A stretch of DNA of 64,000 nt from Actinomadura luzonensis (GTDB lineage: Bacteria; Actinomycetota; Actinomycetes; Streptosporangiales; Streptosporangiaceae): the NCBI RefSeq assembly GCF_022664455.2, contig NZ_JAKRKC020000001.1, positions 5,523,001-5,587,000 on the forward strand. Direction: 5' to 3'. The notes below the pieces were generated by a model. The model saw nothing but the letters and a program-made list of their open reading frames with translations, was not told where the DNA came from and did no database searches. Both the position numbers and the translations under genes were made by a program. Positions 34,829 to 42,879 of this stretch are shown piece after piece; position 1 is the first letter of the stretch, and every line of letters begins with the position of its first letter.

Positions 34829-35803
34829 GTGTTCAAACCCCGCGCGGCCCTGGTCGCGGCCGCCGCCGTCCTCCTGCTCGCCGCGTGCGGCAGCGGTCAG
34901 AGCGCCTCCTCCGCGCCCGGAGCCTCCGACTCCGGCGGCGGCCTCAGCCCGGTGAAGGTCAGCGTCATCCCCATCGTCGACGTGGCGCCCATCTACCTCG
35001 GCGAGCAGCAGGGCTTCTTCGCAGCGGAAGGTCTCAAGCTGGAGCTGGTGACGGCCCAGGGCGGCGCGGCCATCGTCCCCGCCGTCGTCAGCGGCCAGGT
35101 GGACTTCGGCTTCAGCAACTTCACCTCGCTCATCATCGCCACGTCCAAGGGCCTGCCGATCAAGGTCGTCGCGCCCGGCGCCGCCTCCACCGGCGCCCAG
35201 GGCAAGGACTTCGGCGCGGTGGTCGTCAAGGCGGACAGCCCGATCAGGACCGCCGCCGACCTCGCCGGCAAGCGGGTGGCGGTCAACACGCTCAACAACA
35301 TCAACGACACCACGGTCCGCGCCTCGATCCGGGCCGCCGGCGGGGACGCCAAGAACGTCGCCTTCACCGAGCTGGCCTTCCCCGACATGCTCGCCGCCCT
35401 GGAGAAGGGCAACGTGGACGCGGTCCAGGTCGTCGAGCCGTTCCTGGCCACCGCGAAGAAGAACGGCGACCGGGTCGTCGCCTCCAACTACGTCGACACC
35501 GCCCCCGACCTCGCCATCGCCGGGTACTTCACCTCCCGGCAGACCGCGACCGGCAAGCCCGACCTGGTCAAGCGCTTCACGGCGGCCATGCAGAAGTCGC
35601 TGGAGTACGCCGCCGGCAACCCGGACGCGGTCCGCAAGGCGCTGCTCTCGTACACGAAGATCGATGCGGCCCTGACCGGCTCGCTCACGCTCCCGAGCTA
35701 CCCCGCGCGGGTCGATCGCGCGTCGCTGGAGACGTTGTCGAAGCTGGCCGTGCAGGACGGGCTGATCACCTCCGCCCCCGACCTGTCGGGGCTCGTTCCG
35801 TGA
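34829..35803 (+). CDS. NMT1/SsuA-type ABC substrate-binding lipoprotein
   Basis: 324 residues. Lipoprotein signal peptide ending in lipobox LLAAC (Cys ~18), a Ser/Gly-rich spacer, then the NMT1-like domain (VAPIYLGEQQGFFAAEGLKLEL, QVDFGFSNFTSL). The family binds sulfonates, nitrate, taurine, thiamine pyrimidine precursors or aromatic acids outside the membrane. Start GTG chosen because it places the signal peptide at the N-terminus and has GGAG 9 bases upstream. First gene of a four-gene importer operon, coupled to the permease by GTGA. Confidence 0.9.
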   Translation: MFKPRAALVAAAAVLLLAACGSGQSASSAPGASDSGGGLSPVKVSVIPIVDVAPIYLGEQQGFFAAEGLKLELVTAQGGAAIVPAVVSGQVDFGFSNFTSLIIATSKGLPIKVVAPGAASTGAQGKDFGAVVVKADSPIRTAADLAGKRVAVNTLNNINDTTVRASIRAAGGDAKNVAFTELAFPDMLAALEKGNVDAVQVVEPFLATAKKNGDRVVASNYVDTAPDLAIAGYFTSRQTATGKPDLVKRFTAAMQKSLEYAAGNPDAVRKALLSYTKIDAALTGSLTLPSYPARVDRASLETLSKLAVQDGLITSAPDLSGLVP

Positions 35804-36612
35804 CGGCCGCGACCCTCCGGCGCCGCTCCCCCCTGTCCTCCCGGCCGCCCTCCTGGCTGCTGGACCTGACCGGCCTGGCCGGGCTGGTCGCGGCCGTGGA
35901 GCTGGCGCCCCGGGCGGGGCTGGTGGACGAGAGGTACCTGCCGCCGTTCAGCGCCATGGCCGCCGCCCTGGCCGAGCAGGCGGGCACCGCGGAGTTCTGG
36001 CAGTCGCTGCTGGAGACGCTGCGCGGCTGGGCGATCGGCCTCGCCCTCGCCATGGCCGCCGGGGTCGCGCTGGGCCTGCTGATCGGCGGGATCCCGCTGC
36101 TGCGGGCCGCGCTGAGCTCGACGATCGAGTTCCTGCGCCCGATCCCGTCAGTGGCGCTGATCCCGCTGGCGGTGCTGCTGTTCGGCACCGACATGCGCTC
36201 GACGTTGCTGCTGGTGGTCCACGCCGCGTTCTGGCAGGTGCTGGTCCAGGTCCTGTACGGGGTGCGCGACGTGGACCCCGTGGCCCGCGAGACCGCCCGC
36301 TCCTACCGGTTCCGCCCGTTCACCCAGGTCCGGACCGTCACCTGGCCGACGGCGCTGCCGTACGTGCTGACCGGCTTCCGGCTGGGCGCCGCCGTGGCGC
36401 TGATCCTGGAGATCACCGGCGAGCTGATCATCGGCTCGCCCGGCCTCGGCAGGCAGATCGCGGTCGCGCAGAGCTCAGGGGCGGTCGCCTCGATGTACGC
36501 CCTGGTCATCGTGGTCGGCCTGATCGGCGTCGCGGTCAACGTGGCCGCCCGCGCCACCGAACGCCGGGTGCTGCGCTGGCACCCGTCCATCCGGAGGGAC
36601 CTCGCGGCGTGA
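35800..36612 (+). CDS. ABC transporter permease (SsuC-like), subunit 1
   Basis: 270 residues, about six transmembrane helices, with EAA loop segment DPVARETARSYRFRPFTQ. Helix region EFLRPIPSVALIPLAVLLFG is typical of SsuC/TauC permeases. Start GTG overlaps the previous stop by 4 bases, and its end overlaps the next permease (GTGA). Confidence 0.9.
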   Translation: MTAATLRRRSPLSSRPPSWLLDLTGLAGLVAAVELAPRAGLVDERYLPPFSAMAAALAEQAGTAEFWQSLLETLRGWAIGLALAMAAGVALGLLIGGIPLLRAALSSTIEFLRPIPSVALIPLAVLLFGTDMRSTLLLVVHAAFWQVLVQVLYGVRDVDPVARETARSYRFRPFTQVRTVTWPTALPYVLTGFRLGAAVALILEITGELIIGSPGLGRQIAVAQSSGAVASMYALVIVVGLIGVAVNVAARATERRVLRWHPSIRRDLAA

Positions 36613-37391
36613 ACGTCGGCAACCTCGCCCGCAAGGCCCTGCTCCTGCTCGCCGTGCCGGCGCTGCTGGTCGCCGCCTGGTGGGCGGCGACGGCGGGCGG
36701 CACGTCGTTCTTCTGGCCGCCGCTGAGCCAGATCCTCGCCGCCTTCGCCGAGACCTGGTTCAGCGCCCGCTTCGCCGCCGACGTGCTGCCCAGCCTGGGC
36801 CGGCTGCTGGCCGGCTACCTGGGGGCGGTCGCGCTGGGCGTCGCGCTCGGCACCGCGATCGGCTCGTCGCGGACGCTGCGGGGCGTGCTGGAGCCGGTCC
36901 TCGAGTTCTTCCGGGCCATCCCGTCGCCGGTGCTGGTGCCGATCCTCATGTTGTTCGCCGGCATCGGGGACGGCATGAAGATCCTGGTGATCGTCACCGG
37001 CTGCGTGTGGCCGGTGCTGCTGAACACCGTGGAGGGCGTCCGCGCCCTGGACGAGGTGCTGAGCGACACCGCCCGCAGCTACCGGATGCGCCGCCGCTCC
37101 CGCCTGATCCACCTCGTGCTGCGCGGCGCCGGCCCGCAGATCGCGGCCGGCGCGCGGCAGGCGCTGTCGATCGGGATCATCCTCATGGTGATCAGCGAGA
37201 TGTTCGCGGCGAGCAACGGCCTCGGCTTCACCATCATCCAGTTCCAGCGCGGCTTCGCCATCCCGCAGATGTGGAGCGGCATCGTCCTGCTCGGGCTGAT
37301 CGGCATCGCCCTGTCGGTCGCGTTCCGGGTGGCCGAGGCGCGGCTGCTGCGCTGGTACACCGGCTTGCGCACGTCACAGCGAGAGGGCTGA
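36609..37391 (+). CDS. ABC transporter permease (SsuC-like), subunit 2
   Basis: 260 residues, six predicted helices; EFFRAIPSPVLVPILMLFAG and the EAA-type loop LDEVLSDTARSYRMRRR. Homologous to the preceding permease but clearly different in sequence, so the channel is probably a heterodimer rather than the homodimer usual for this family. GTG start overlapping the previous TGA. Confidence 0.9.
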   Translation: MNVGNLARKALLLLAVPALLVAAWWAATAGGTSFFWPPLSQILAAFAETWFSARFAADVLPSLGRLLAGYLGAVALGVALGTAIGSSRTLRGVLEPVLEFFRAIPSPVLVPILMLFAGIGDGMKILVIVTGCVWPVLLNTVEGVRALDEVLSDTARSYRMRRRSRLIHLVLRGAGPQIAAGARQALSIGIILMVISEMFAASNGLGFTIIQFQRGFAIPQMWSGIVLLGLIGIALSVAFRVAEARLLRWYTGLRTSQREG

Positions 37392-37392
37392 C

Positions 37393-38229
37393 ATGACCGC
37401 CGAACCCACGAACGCCCCGGCGCGTTCCGCCACCCCGTCCCCTGGCGTGATGCTGGACGTCCGCGGCCTGAAGAAGGTCTACGAGGGGCGGGGCCGCAGC
37501 GTCGAAGCGGTCCGCGACCTGACGTTCACGGTCGGGACGGGCGAGCTGGTCTGCATCGTCGGCCCCTCGGGCGCGGGCAAGACCACCCTGCTCAGGTGCG
37601 TCGCCGGACTGCTGGACGGCACGGCGGGCGAGGTGGTGCTGGAGGGCGAGGCCGTCACCGGCCCGCCGCCCGGCATGGCCGTCGTCTTCCAGGAGTACGG
37701 CCGCAGCCTGTTCCCGTGGATGACCGTGCGGCAGAACGTCGAGCTGCCGCTGAAGGAGAAGCGGGTCCCCAAGGAGCGCAGGCGGCGGCTCGTCCAGGAC
37801 GCGCTGGAGGCCGTCGGGCTGGCCGAGGCGCAGGACGCGCACCCGTGGCAGCTCTCGGGCGGCATGCAGCAGCGCGTCGCCATCGCGCGGGCGGTGGCGT
37901 ACGAGCCGCACCTGCTGCTGATGGACGAGCCGTTCGCCGCCGTGGACGCCCAGACCCGCGCCGACCTGGAGGACCTGGTGCGCGCGCTGTGGCTGCGCCT
38001 CGGCGTCACGGTGCTGTTCGTCACCCACGACATCGACGAGGCGGTGTACCTGGGGCAGCGCGTCATCGTGCTGTCGAACTCGCCGACGGTGGTGCTGGAG
38101 GACGTCCCGATCGACCTGCCCGCCGACCGCGACCAGCTCACCACCCGCTCCCTGCCCCGCTTCGCGGAACTGCGCGCCCACGTGTACGAACTCATCCAGC
38201 GCGCCAAATCCGGCCACCGCCCCACCTGA
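37393..38229 (+). CDS. ABC transporter ATP-binding protein (SsuB/TauB-like)
   Basis: 278 residues. Walker A GPSGAGKTT (~57-65), Q-loop VFQEYG, signature LSGGMQQR, Walker B LLLMDEPFA and H-loop VTHD. It energises import by the two permeases upstream; the operon SBP-permease-permease-ATPase is complete. One base separates it from the previous stop. It is convergent with the Fic gene, 28 bases apart, where no hairpin terminator is evident. Confidence 0.93.
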   Translation: MTAEPTNAPARSATPSPGVMLDVRGLKKVYEGRGRSVEAVRDLTFTVGTGELVCIVGPSGAGKTTLLRCVAGLLDGTAGEVVLEGEAVTGPPPGMAVVFQEYGRSLFPWMTVRQNVELPLKEKRVPKERRRRLVQDALEAVGLAEAQDAHPWQLSGGMQQRVAIARAVAYEPHLLLMDEPFAAVDAQTRADLEDLVRALWLRLGVTVLFVTHDIDEAVYLGQRVIVLSNSPTVVLEDVPIDLPADRDQLTTRSLPRFAELRAHVYELIQRAKSGHRPT

Positions 38230-38257
38230 CCCGCCCAGGAGCGGCCGGCGATGGGGC

Positions 38258-39397
38258 TCAGTGGCTCCGGTAGGGATCGACGTACGGCTTGGCCGATTGC
38301 CGGACGGACTCGGTGACGGGCCGCATGGCCGGTCCGGCCACGTAGTAGCGCCCTCTCGCCTGGCCCTCGGGGATCAGCCAGGCCAGCCGGCACAGCTCGC
38401 GGATGTCCCGGACGGCCTGCTGGCCGCTGAGGTCCGCGTCCTGCTGATAGACGGTCCGGCGCACGCGCGACTGCCAGAACGCGGGCAGGAGCGCGAAGAC
38501 GACCCGCTCGTCGAGACCGTCCGCGACGGCCGCCTCCGACAGCGCCGACCATGCCCGGCTCAGGAGGTCGACCCTGCGGCGGGCCTGCTGGGCCTGGACG
38601 TGATGGGCGCGCAGGCAGAACCGGATCCACGCGTGCGTCGGGCGGCCGGGACTCCACTCCGGCCCGCCGACCTCTTCCAGGACCTGATAGTAGGCGTACG
38701 TGTTCTGGCCCCTGCCCAGCCATTCCTCGATGGAGGAGAACTCGGGGGGCAACAGGGCCTCTCTGGCGAAGACCAGGGTGGACAACGCGCGGGACATCCG
38801 TCCGTTCCCGTCCGACCACGGATGGATCTTCACCAGGTTCAGATGCGCCATGGACGCCCGGACCTGGACCGGAGCGTCCAGATCTCCTTCGTTGAGCCAC
38901 TCGATCAGCTCGTCCATGAGATCGGGCACCACCGCGTGGTCCGGCCCGGTGTAGGCCGCGACGGCCGGGTCGTCGGGGCTGGTGACGTGAACCGGACCCT
39001 GGCGGAGGCGGCCGGGCCGTTTCCTCGGGTGGTGTTCCTGCATCATGAAGTGCAGGCCGTTGAGCAGGCCGAGATCGTAGCGGAAACTCGTGCCCGCGTC
39101 GGAGAGCGCCTGGATGTAGGTCATCGCCCGCCGGTAGCCCTCCACCTCGCGGCGGGTCGCGTCGCCGGTGTCGAGTGGGGGCTCCCCGGCCATCAGTGCC
39201 TCTACGTCTTCGACCGAGGCGGCATAGCCCTCGATGGTGTTCGAGCCCACGATGGCCCTGGCGGTGAGACTGCGGCGCAGCTGCTTCGTCCACTGCTCCT
39301 GCGGGCGGAGATGCAGGCGCAGATCGTGCCGCATCTGCTCGATCTCCTCCACCACGCGCACGTCCACGCCGGTCAGTTCAGGCGCCGCATAGAGCAT
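38258..39397 (-). CDS. Fic-domain protein (class II, predicted AMP transferase) with C-terminal winged helix
   Basis: 379 residues. N-terminal Fic_N part with the inhibitory motif SNTIEG (52-57), core Fic motif HPWSDGNGR (192-200) with catalytic His and phosphate-binding loop, and a C-terminal segment (~325-365, LSGQQAVRDIRELCRLAWL) that looks like a winged helix. Fic proteins transfer AMP (or other nucleotides) to target hydroxyls; the Ser/Thr-x-x-x-Glu-Gly helix keeps class II members self-inhibited. The ATG lacks a ribosome site and follows a -10 box by 6 bases, so the mRNA may be leaderless. No separate antitoxin gene lies beside it. Target unknown. Confidence 0.92.
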   Translation of the reverse strand: MLYAAPELTGVDVRVVEEIEQMRHDLRLHLRPQEQWTKQLRRSLTARAIVGSNTIEGYAASVEDVEALMAGEPPLDTGDATRREVEGYRRAMTYIQALSDAGTSFRYDLGLLNGLHFMMQEHHPRKRPGRLRQGPVHVTSPDDPAVAAYTGPDHAVVPDLMDELIEWLNEGDLDAPVQVRASMAHLNLVKIHPWSDGNGRMSRALSTLVFAREALLPPEFSSIEEWLGRGQNTYAYYQVLEEVGGPEWSPGRPTHAWIRFCLRAHHVQAQQARRRVDLLSRAWSALSEAAVADGLDERVVFALLPAFWQSRVRRTVYQQDADLSGQQAVRDIRELCRLAWLIPEGQARGRYYVAGPAMRPVTESVRQSAKPYVDPYRSH

Positions 39398-39403
39398 GAT
39401 GAA

Positions 39404-39432
39404 ATGACACCATCATTGTGTCATGCTGTCAA
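39404..39432 (-). promoter_or_regulatory. Leaderless promoter and operator of the fic gene
   Basis: On the minus strand TTGACA (39427-39432), a 17-base spacer and TGTCAT (39404-39409) are followed after 6 bases by the ATG. The inverted repeat ATGACAC-N7-GTGTCAT (39404-39424) spans the -10 box and most of the spacer. The -35 box lies in the last codons of the asparaginase gene. Autorepression through the Fic winged helix is inferred. Confidence 0.6.
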
Positions 39433-40395
39433 ACTGCCGCCCACCACGATCCGGCCCACCGGGGCGCCGCCGCCCAGGACCGGGACCTGCTCGAACGCCT
39501 CCGCCCCCGACACGTCGCAGCCCATGCGCCGCAGCACCGCGAGGGCGATGGCCGTGGTGGCGCGGGGGCTGCCGTCGATGACCTTGACGGCGGCCGCGTG
39601 GCCCGAGGCCAGGGCGGCGACCAGGACGCCCTCGGCGCCGCCCTTGACGACGGAGCCCGGCAGGGCGCGCATGAGGTCGGTGTTCTGGTGGCCGGTGCCG
39701 CCGACGTACTCGGGGTGCTCGCGCATGGCGTCGGCGACGAGGCGCGGGGCGCTGCCGGGCGCGGCGAGGACCAGGGACCGGACGGCGCGGGCCAGGCCGG
39801 TCAGGGAGAGGCCGAACAGGGGGGCGCCGCAGCCGTCCACGGCGACGTGAGTGGCCTGCTCGCCCGCCAGGTCCTCGGTGACGGCGCGGACGCGGCGCTG
39901 GAGGGGGTGGTCCGGGGAGAGGTAGGAGTCCACCGGCCAGGCGGAGACGGCGGCGGCGGCGAGCATGGCGGCGTGCTTGCCGGAGCAGTTCATGCGCTCG
40001 CGGGACTCCCCTGAGCCCTCCCTGATGAGCCGTTCCATGGTCGGGCGGTCCTCCGGCCAGGACGGCGGGCAGCGCAGCGCGCCGGCGTCGAGGCCGTGCT
40101 CGGCGAGGAGGTCGCGGACGAGCCGGACGTGGAAGTCCTCGCCGGTGTGGCTGCCGGCGGCGATCGCCAGCCGGGGCCCGGCCAGCGGGGCGCCCGCCTC
40201 CAGGCAGGCCAGGGCCTGGAACGGCTTGCCGGACGAGCGCGGCAGCACCGGCGACTCCGGCCGGCCGAGCGTCACCTCCGCCCGTCCGGACGGGTCCAGG
40301 CCGACGGCGCTGCCGTAGTGGACGCTCTCGACGAAGTCCGAGCGGATGACCTCCGCCAGCACGGCGAGATCAGGCGGCGGCACGTGCGGTCCCAC
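39421..40395 (-). CDS. Asparaginase (AnsA-like, PF06089 family)
   Basis: 324 residues. Conserved stretches SSGKPFQALACLEAGA (with catalytic Ser/Lys), GSHTGED, MNCSGKHAAML, VDGCGAPLFGLSLTGLA and GSVVKGGAEGV identify the non-classical asparaginase family that hydrolyses L-asparagine to aspartate and ammonia. Start GTG preceded by GGAGG with 7-base spacing; it overlaps the permease gene by 26 bases. Co-transcription with a polar amino-acid importer suggests the importer supplies its substrate. Confidence 0.9.
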   Translation of the reverse strand: MGPHVPPPDLAVLAEVIRSDFVESVHYGSAVGLDPSGRAEVTLGRPESPVLPRSSGKPFQALACLEAGAPLAGPRLAIAAGSHTGEDFHVRLVRDLLAEHGLDAGALRCPPSWPEDRPTMERLIREGSGESRERMNCSGKHAAMLAAAAVSAWPVDSYLSPDHPLQRRVRAVTEDLAGEQATHVAVDGCGAPLFGLSLTGLARAVRSLVLAAPGSAPRLVADAMREHPEYVGGTGHQNTDLMRALPGSVVKGGAEGVLVAALASGHAAAVKVIDGSPRATTAIALAVLRRMGCDVSGAEAFEQVPVLGGGAPVGRIVVGGSLTA

Positions 40396-41215
40396 GCGGG
40401 GTCCTCCTCGCGGATGCGGTGCGCTGGCGCGCCTCAAGGACGCGGGCCAGCTTGGACAGCGACGCGTTGACCACCAGGTAGATCAGCGCGACGACCAGGT
40501 ACGTCTGGATGAGCAGGGTGTTGTAGGCGGCCAGCACCTTGCCGCTGTAGAGCAGCTCGCCGTAGCTGACGACGAAGCCGAGCGAGGTGTCCTTGAGCAG
40601 CCCGACCGACTGGCTGACCAGCGACGGCAGCACCCGTCGGGCCGCCTGCGGCAGCACGATCAGCCGCATCGCCCGCCACCGGGTCAGTCCGACGGCGAGG
40701 CCGGCCTCCATCTGGCCGCGCTCGACGGAGTTGATGCCGGCCCGGAAGATCTCCGCGTACGCCGCCGCGTTGGACACGGTCAGCGGCACCACCAGCTTCC
40801 AGAACAGCGGCAGGTCGAGCCCGTAGCGCGGCAGCGCGAACAGCACCACGTACACCAGCAGCAGCGCCGGGATCACCCGGACCACCTCGACGTAACCGGC
40901 GGCCGGGCGGCGCACCCACGGCGACGGCGAGAGCCGGCCGAGCGCGAGGGCGACGCCGAGCGCCATGGACAGCGCCGCCGCGACGACCGCGGCCTGGAAG
41001 GTGGACCACAGCCCGGTCAGCAGGTACCGCCACATCGGCCAGGTCGTGTACGGCTGCCAGCGCACGGCGTCGAGCTGGCCGTTCGCGGCGAACTGCCGGA
41101 CGGCGAGGGCGGCCAGGGCGATCGCGGCCAGCGCGCCGAGCACGGTCGCCAGGCGGATGCGGCGCCGCGCGCGCGGCCCGGGCTCGTCGAACAGGACGGT
41201 GGCGGCGCCGCTCAT
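40370..41215 (-). CDS. Polar amino-acid ABC transporter permease, subunit 2
   Basis: 281 residues. HisM/GluD-like: an N-terminal extension with one helix, then a five-helix permease core with NAAAYAEIFRAGINSVERGQMEAGLAVG and the EAA loop LTRWRAMRLIVLPQAARRVLP. ATG overlaps the previous permease stop by 4 bases. Works as a pair with the upstream permease for glutamate, glutamine, asparagine or related amino acids. Confidence 0.92.
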   Translation of the reverse strand: MSGAATVLFDEPGPRARRRIRLATVLGALAAIALAALAVRQFAANGQLDAVRWQPYTTWPMWRYLLTGLWSTFQAAVVAAALSMALGVALALGRLSPSPWVRRPAAGYVEVVRVIPALLLVYVVLFALPRYGLDLPLFWKLVVPLTVSNAAAYAEIFRAGINSVERGQMEAGLAVGLTRWRAMRLIVLPQAARRVLPSLVSQSVGLLKDTSLGFVVSYGELLYSGKVLAAYNTLLIQTYLVVALIYLVVNASLSKLARVLEARQRTASARRTPRGTARAAA

Positions 41216-41856
41216 CGCAGGATCACCAGCCGTCGTTCGAGCCGGCCCGTGACGAAGCCGGCGACGGCGGCGATCAGCCCGTACGCCACGCCCGCTCCCA
41301 CGAAGATCGGGATCGGCTGGGCCTCGATCAGGTTCACCCGCTGCGCGGCCGCCGTCAGGTCCACGACGCCGACGGCGGCGGCGAGCGCGGTGTTCATGGC
41401 GGTGGCGATGAAGATGTTGCCGATCGGCTGCACGACGGTGCGCAGCGCCTGCGGCAGCACGACGTGCCGCAGCGACTGGCCGAACGTCAGCCCGATCGCC
41501 CGCGCCGCCTCGCCCTGCCCCTTGGCCACCGAGTTCACGCCGGAGCGCAGCGCCTCGGCGATGTAGGCGGCCTCGTAGCAGGCGATCACCACGATGGCCG
41601 TCACCAGCGGCTCGGCCTTGACGCCGATCTCGGGCAGGCCGAAGAAGGCCAGCACGAGCAGCACCAGCAGCGGCAGGTTCTGCAGCGCCTCGACGTAGGC
41701 GGTGCCGAGGGCGCGCAGCACCTGCACGGGGGCCACCCGCATGGCGCAGACCAGGACGCCCAGCACCACCGCGCCCGCGAAGGACGCGGCGGTGAGCTGG
41801 AGCGTCACGATCAGGCCCTGCCACAGCTCGGGCAGGTGATCGAGGATGACGGACAT
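41212..41856 (-). CDS. Polar amino-acid ABC transporter permease, subunit 1
   Basis: 214 residues, GluC-like, five helices, with motif YEAAYIAEALRSGVNSV and EAA loop LTFGQSLRHVVLPQALR. ATG overlaps the stop of the binding-protein gene (ATGA). Forms the heterodimeric channel with the next gene. Confidence 0.92.
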   Translation of the reverse strand: MSVILDHLPELWQGLIVTLQLTAASFAGAVVLGVLVCAMRVAPVQVLRALGTAYVEALQNLPLLVLLVLAFFGLPEIGVKAEPLVTAIVVIACYEAAYIAEALRSGVNSVAKGQGEAARAIGLTFGQSLRHVVLPQALRTVVQPIGNIFIATAMNTALAAAVGVVDLTAAAQRVNLIEAQPIPIFVGAGVAYGLIAAVAGFVTGRLERRLVILR

Positions 41857-42773
41857 CAGGACCCCGGCACGCTGCCGATCCGCGGCGGCGCCGGGGCGTC
41901 GCCGGTCACCACGGTGCCGATGGAGCTCTTCCAGATCTCCTGCCAGGCGCCGGCGTCCTGCATCTTCTTGAGCCAGCCGTTGACGAACGTCTTGAACTGG
42001 TCGTCGCCGTGCTTGAGCCCGATGCCGTACGGGTCGCTGGTGAACGGCTTGGTGACGATCTCGATCGACGGGTCCTTCTGGGCGTCGGCGATGAGGATCG
42101 TCTCGTCCTGCACGTAGGCGACCCCGCGGTCCTGCTTGAGCGCCTGCACGCACTCGGGGTCGCTGCCGAACGTGATGATCTCGGCCTGCGGCGCCAGCTT
42201 CTTGATCGCCGGGATGGCGGGGGTGTTCGCGCCGGCCAGCACCTTCTTGCCATTGAGGTCCTCGGGCTTGGTGATGCCGGTCGTGCCCTTCTTGACGGCG
42301 ATCGTCAGGCCGGAGGTGTAGTACGGCCCGGCGAACGCCACCTGCTTCGCCCGCTCCTCGGTGATCGTGTACGTCTGGAAGACGACGTCCACGGTGCCGT
42401 TGGCGAGCAGCGCCTCGCGGGTCTCCGACGCCGAGTTGACGATCTTCACCTTCGGCTCGCCCAGGATGTACTTCGCCAGGGCCTTGCCCATCGCGGCGTC
42501 GAAGCCCTCGACCTCGCCGGTCACCGGGTTCTGCTGCGAGAGCAGGGGCGCGTCGAGCGAGCCGCCCACGAGGAGCTCGCCGCGCTGCTTGATCTTCTCC
42601 ATGGTCGAGCCGGGCAGGAGGTCGGCCGCGGCCGCGACCGGCGCCTTGGCCAGTACGTCGGTCTTCGGCTGGGTGCTCTCCCCGGGCACTCCCGGCACGG
42701 CGGGGCTGCTCGACTCGCCACAGGCCGCCAGCCCTAACAGGGCGACGGCGATAACGGCGACAAACCTCTTCAT
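41856..42773 (-). CDS. Glutamate/polar amino-acid ABC transporter substrate-binding lipoprotein
   Basis: 305 residues. Lipobox LGLAAC (Cys ~18) after a hydrophobic signal peptide, Ser/Pro-rich spacer, then SBP family 3 features: IKQRGELLVGG, GFDAAMGKALAKYIL, VDVVFQTYTITEERAKQVAFAGPYY, FTSDPYGIGL. Captures polar amino acids outside the membrane. First gene of binding protein-permease-permease-asparaginase; the operon has no ATPase gene. ATG with GGAAGTGA upstream. A palindrome lies just upstream and a ROK regulator is divergent. Confidence 0.93.
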   Translation of the reverse strand: MKRFVAVIAVALLGLAACGESSSPAVPGVPGESTQPKTDVLAKAPVAAAADLLPGSTMEKIKQRGELLVGGSLDAPLLSQQNPVTGEVEGFDAAMGKALAKYILGEPKVKIVNSASETREALLANGTVDVVFQTYTITEERAKQVAFAGPYYTSGLTIAVKKGTTGITKPEDLNGKKVLAGANTPAIPAIKKLAPQAEIITFGSDPECVQALKQDRGVAYVQDETILIADAQKDPSIEIVTKPFTSDPYGIGLKHGDDQFKTFVNGWLKKMQDAGAWQEIWKSSIGTVVTGDAPAPPRIGSVPGS

Positions 42774-42786
42774 GAACGGTCACTTC

Positions 42787-42800
42787 CTTCGATTTCGAAG
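42787..42800. promoter_or_regulatory. Palindrome in the ROK/amino-acid importer divergent gap
   Basis: CTTCGA-TT-TCGAAG, a perfect 6-bp inverted repeat 14 bases upstream of the binding-protein ATG. It would block transcription of the importer. The divergent ROK regulator, which has an N-terminal HTH, is the likeliest binder. Confidence 0.5.
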
Positions 42801-42879
42801 ATAAGCGGGACCGTAGTGGGAGATTTCGGAGCAAGTCAATACGTTGTCGGCGGAAGTCGTGCCATGGTAGGTATCTCAC

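Noticed and set aside
38258..39397. Fic/antitoxin two-gene module
   Set aside because: No small FiaT-type antitoxin gene is adjacent. The inhibitory motif SNTIEG lies within the protein itself (class II).
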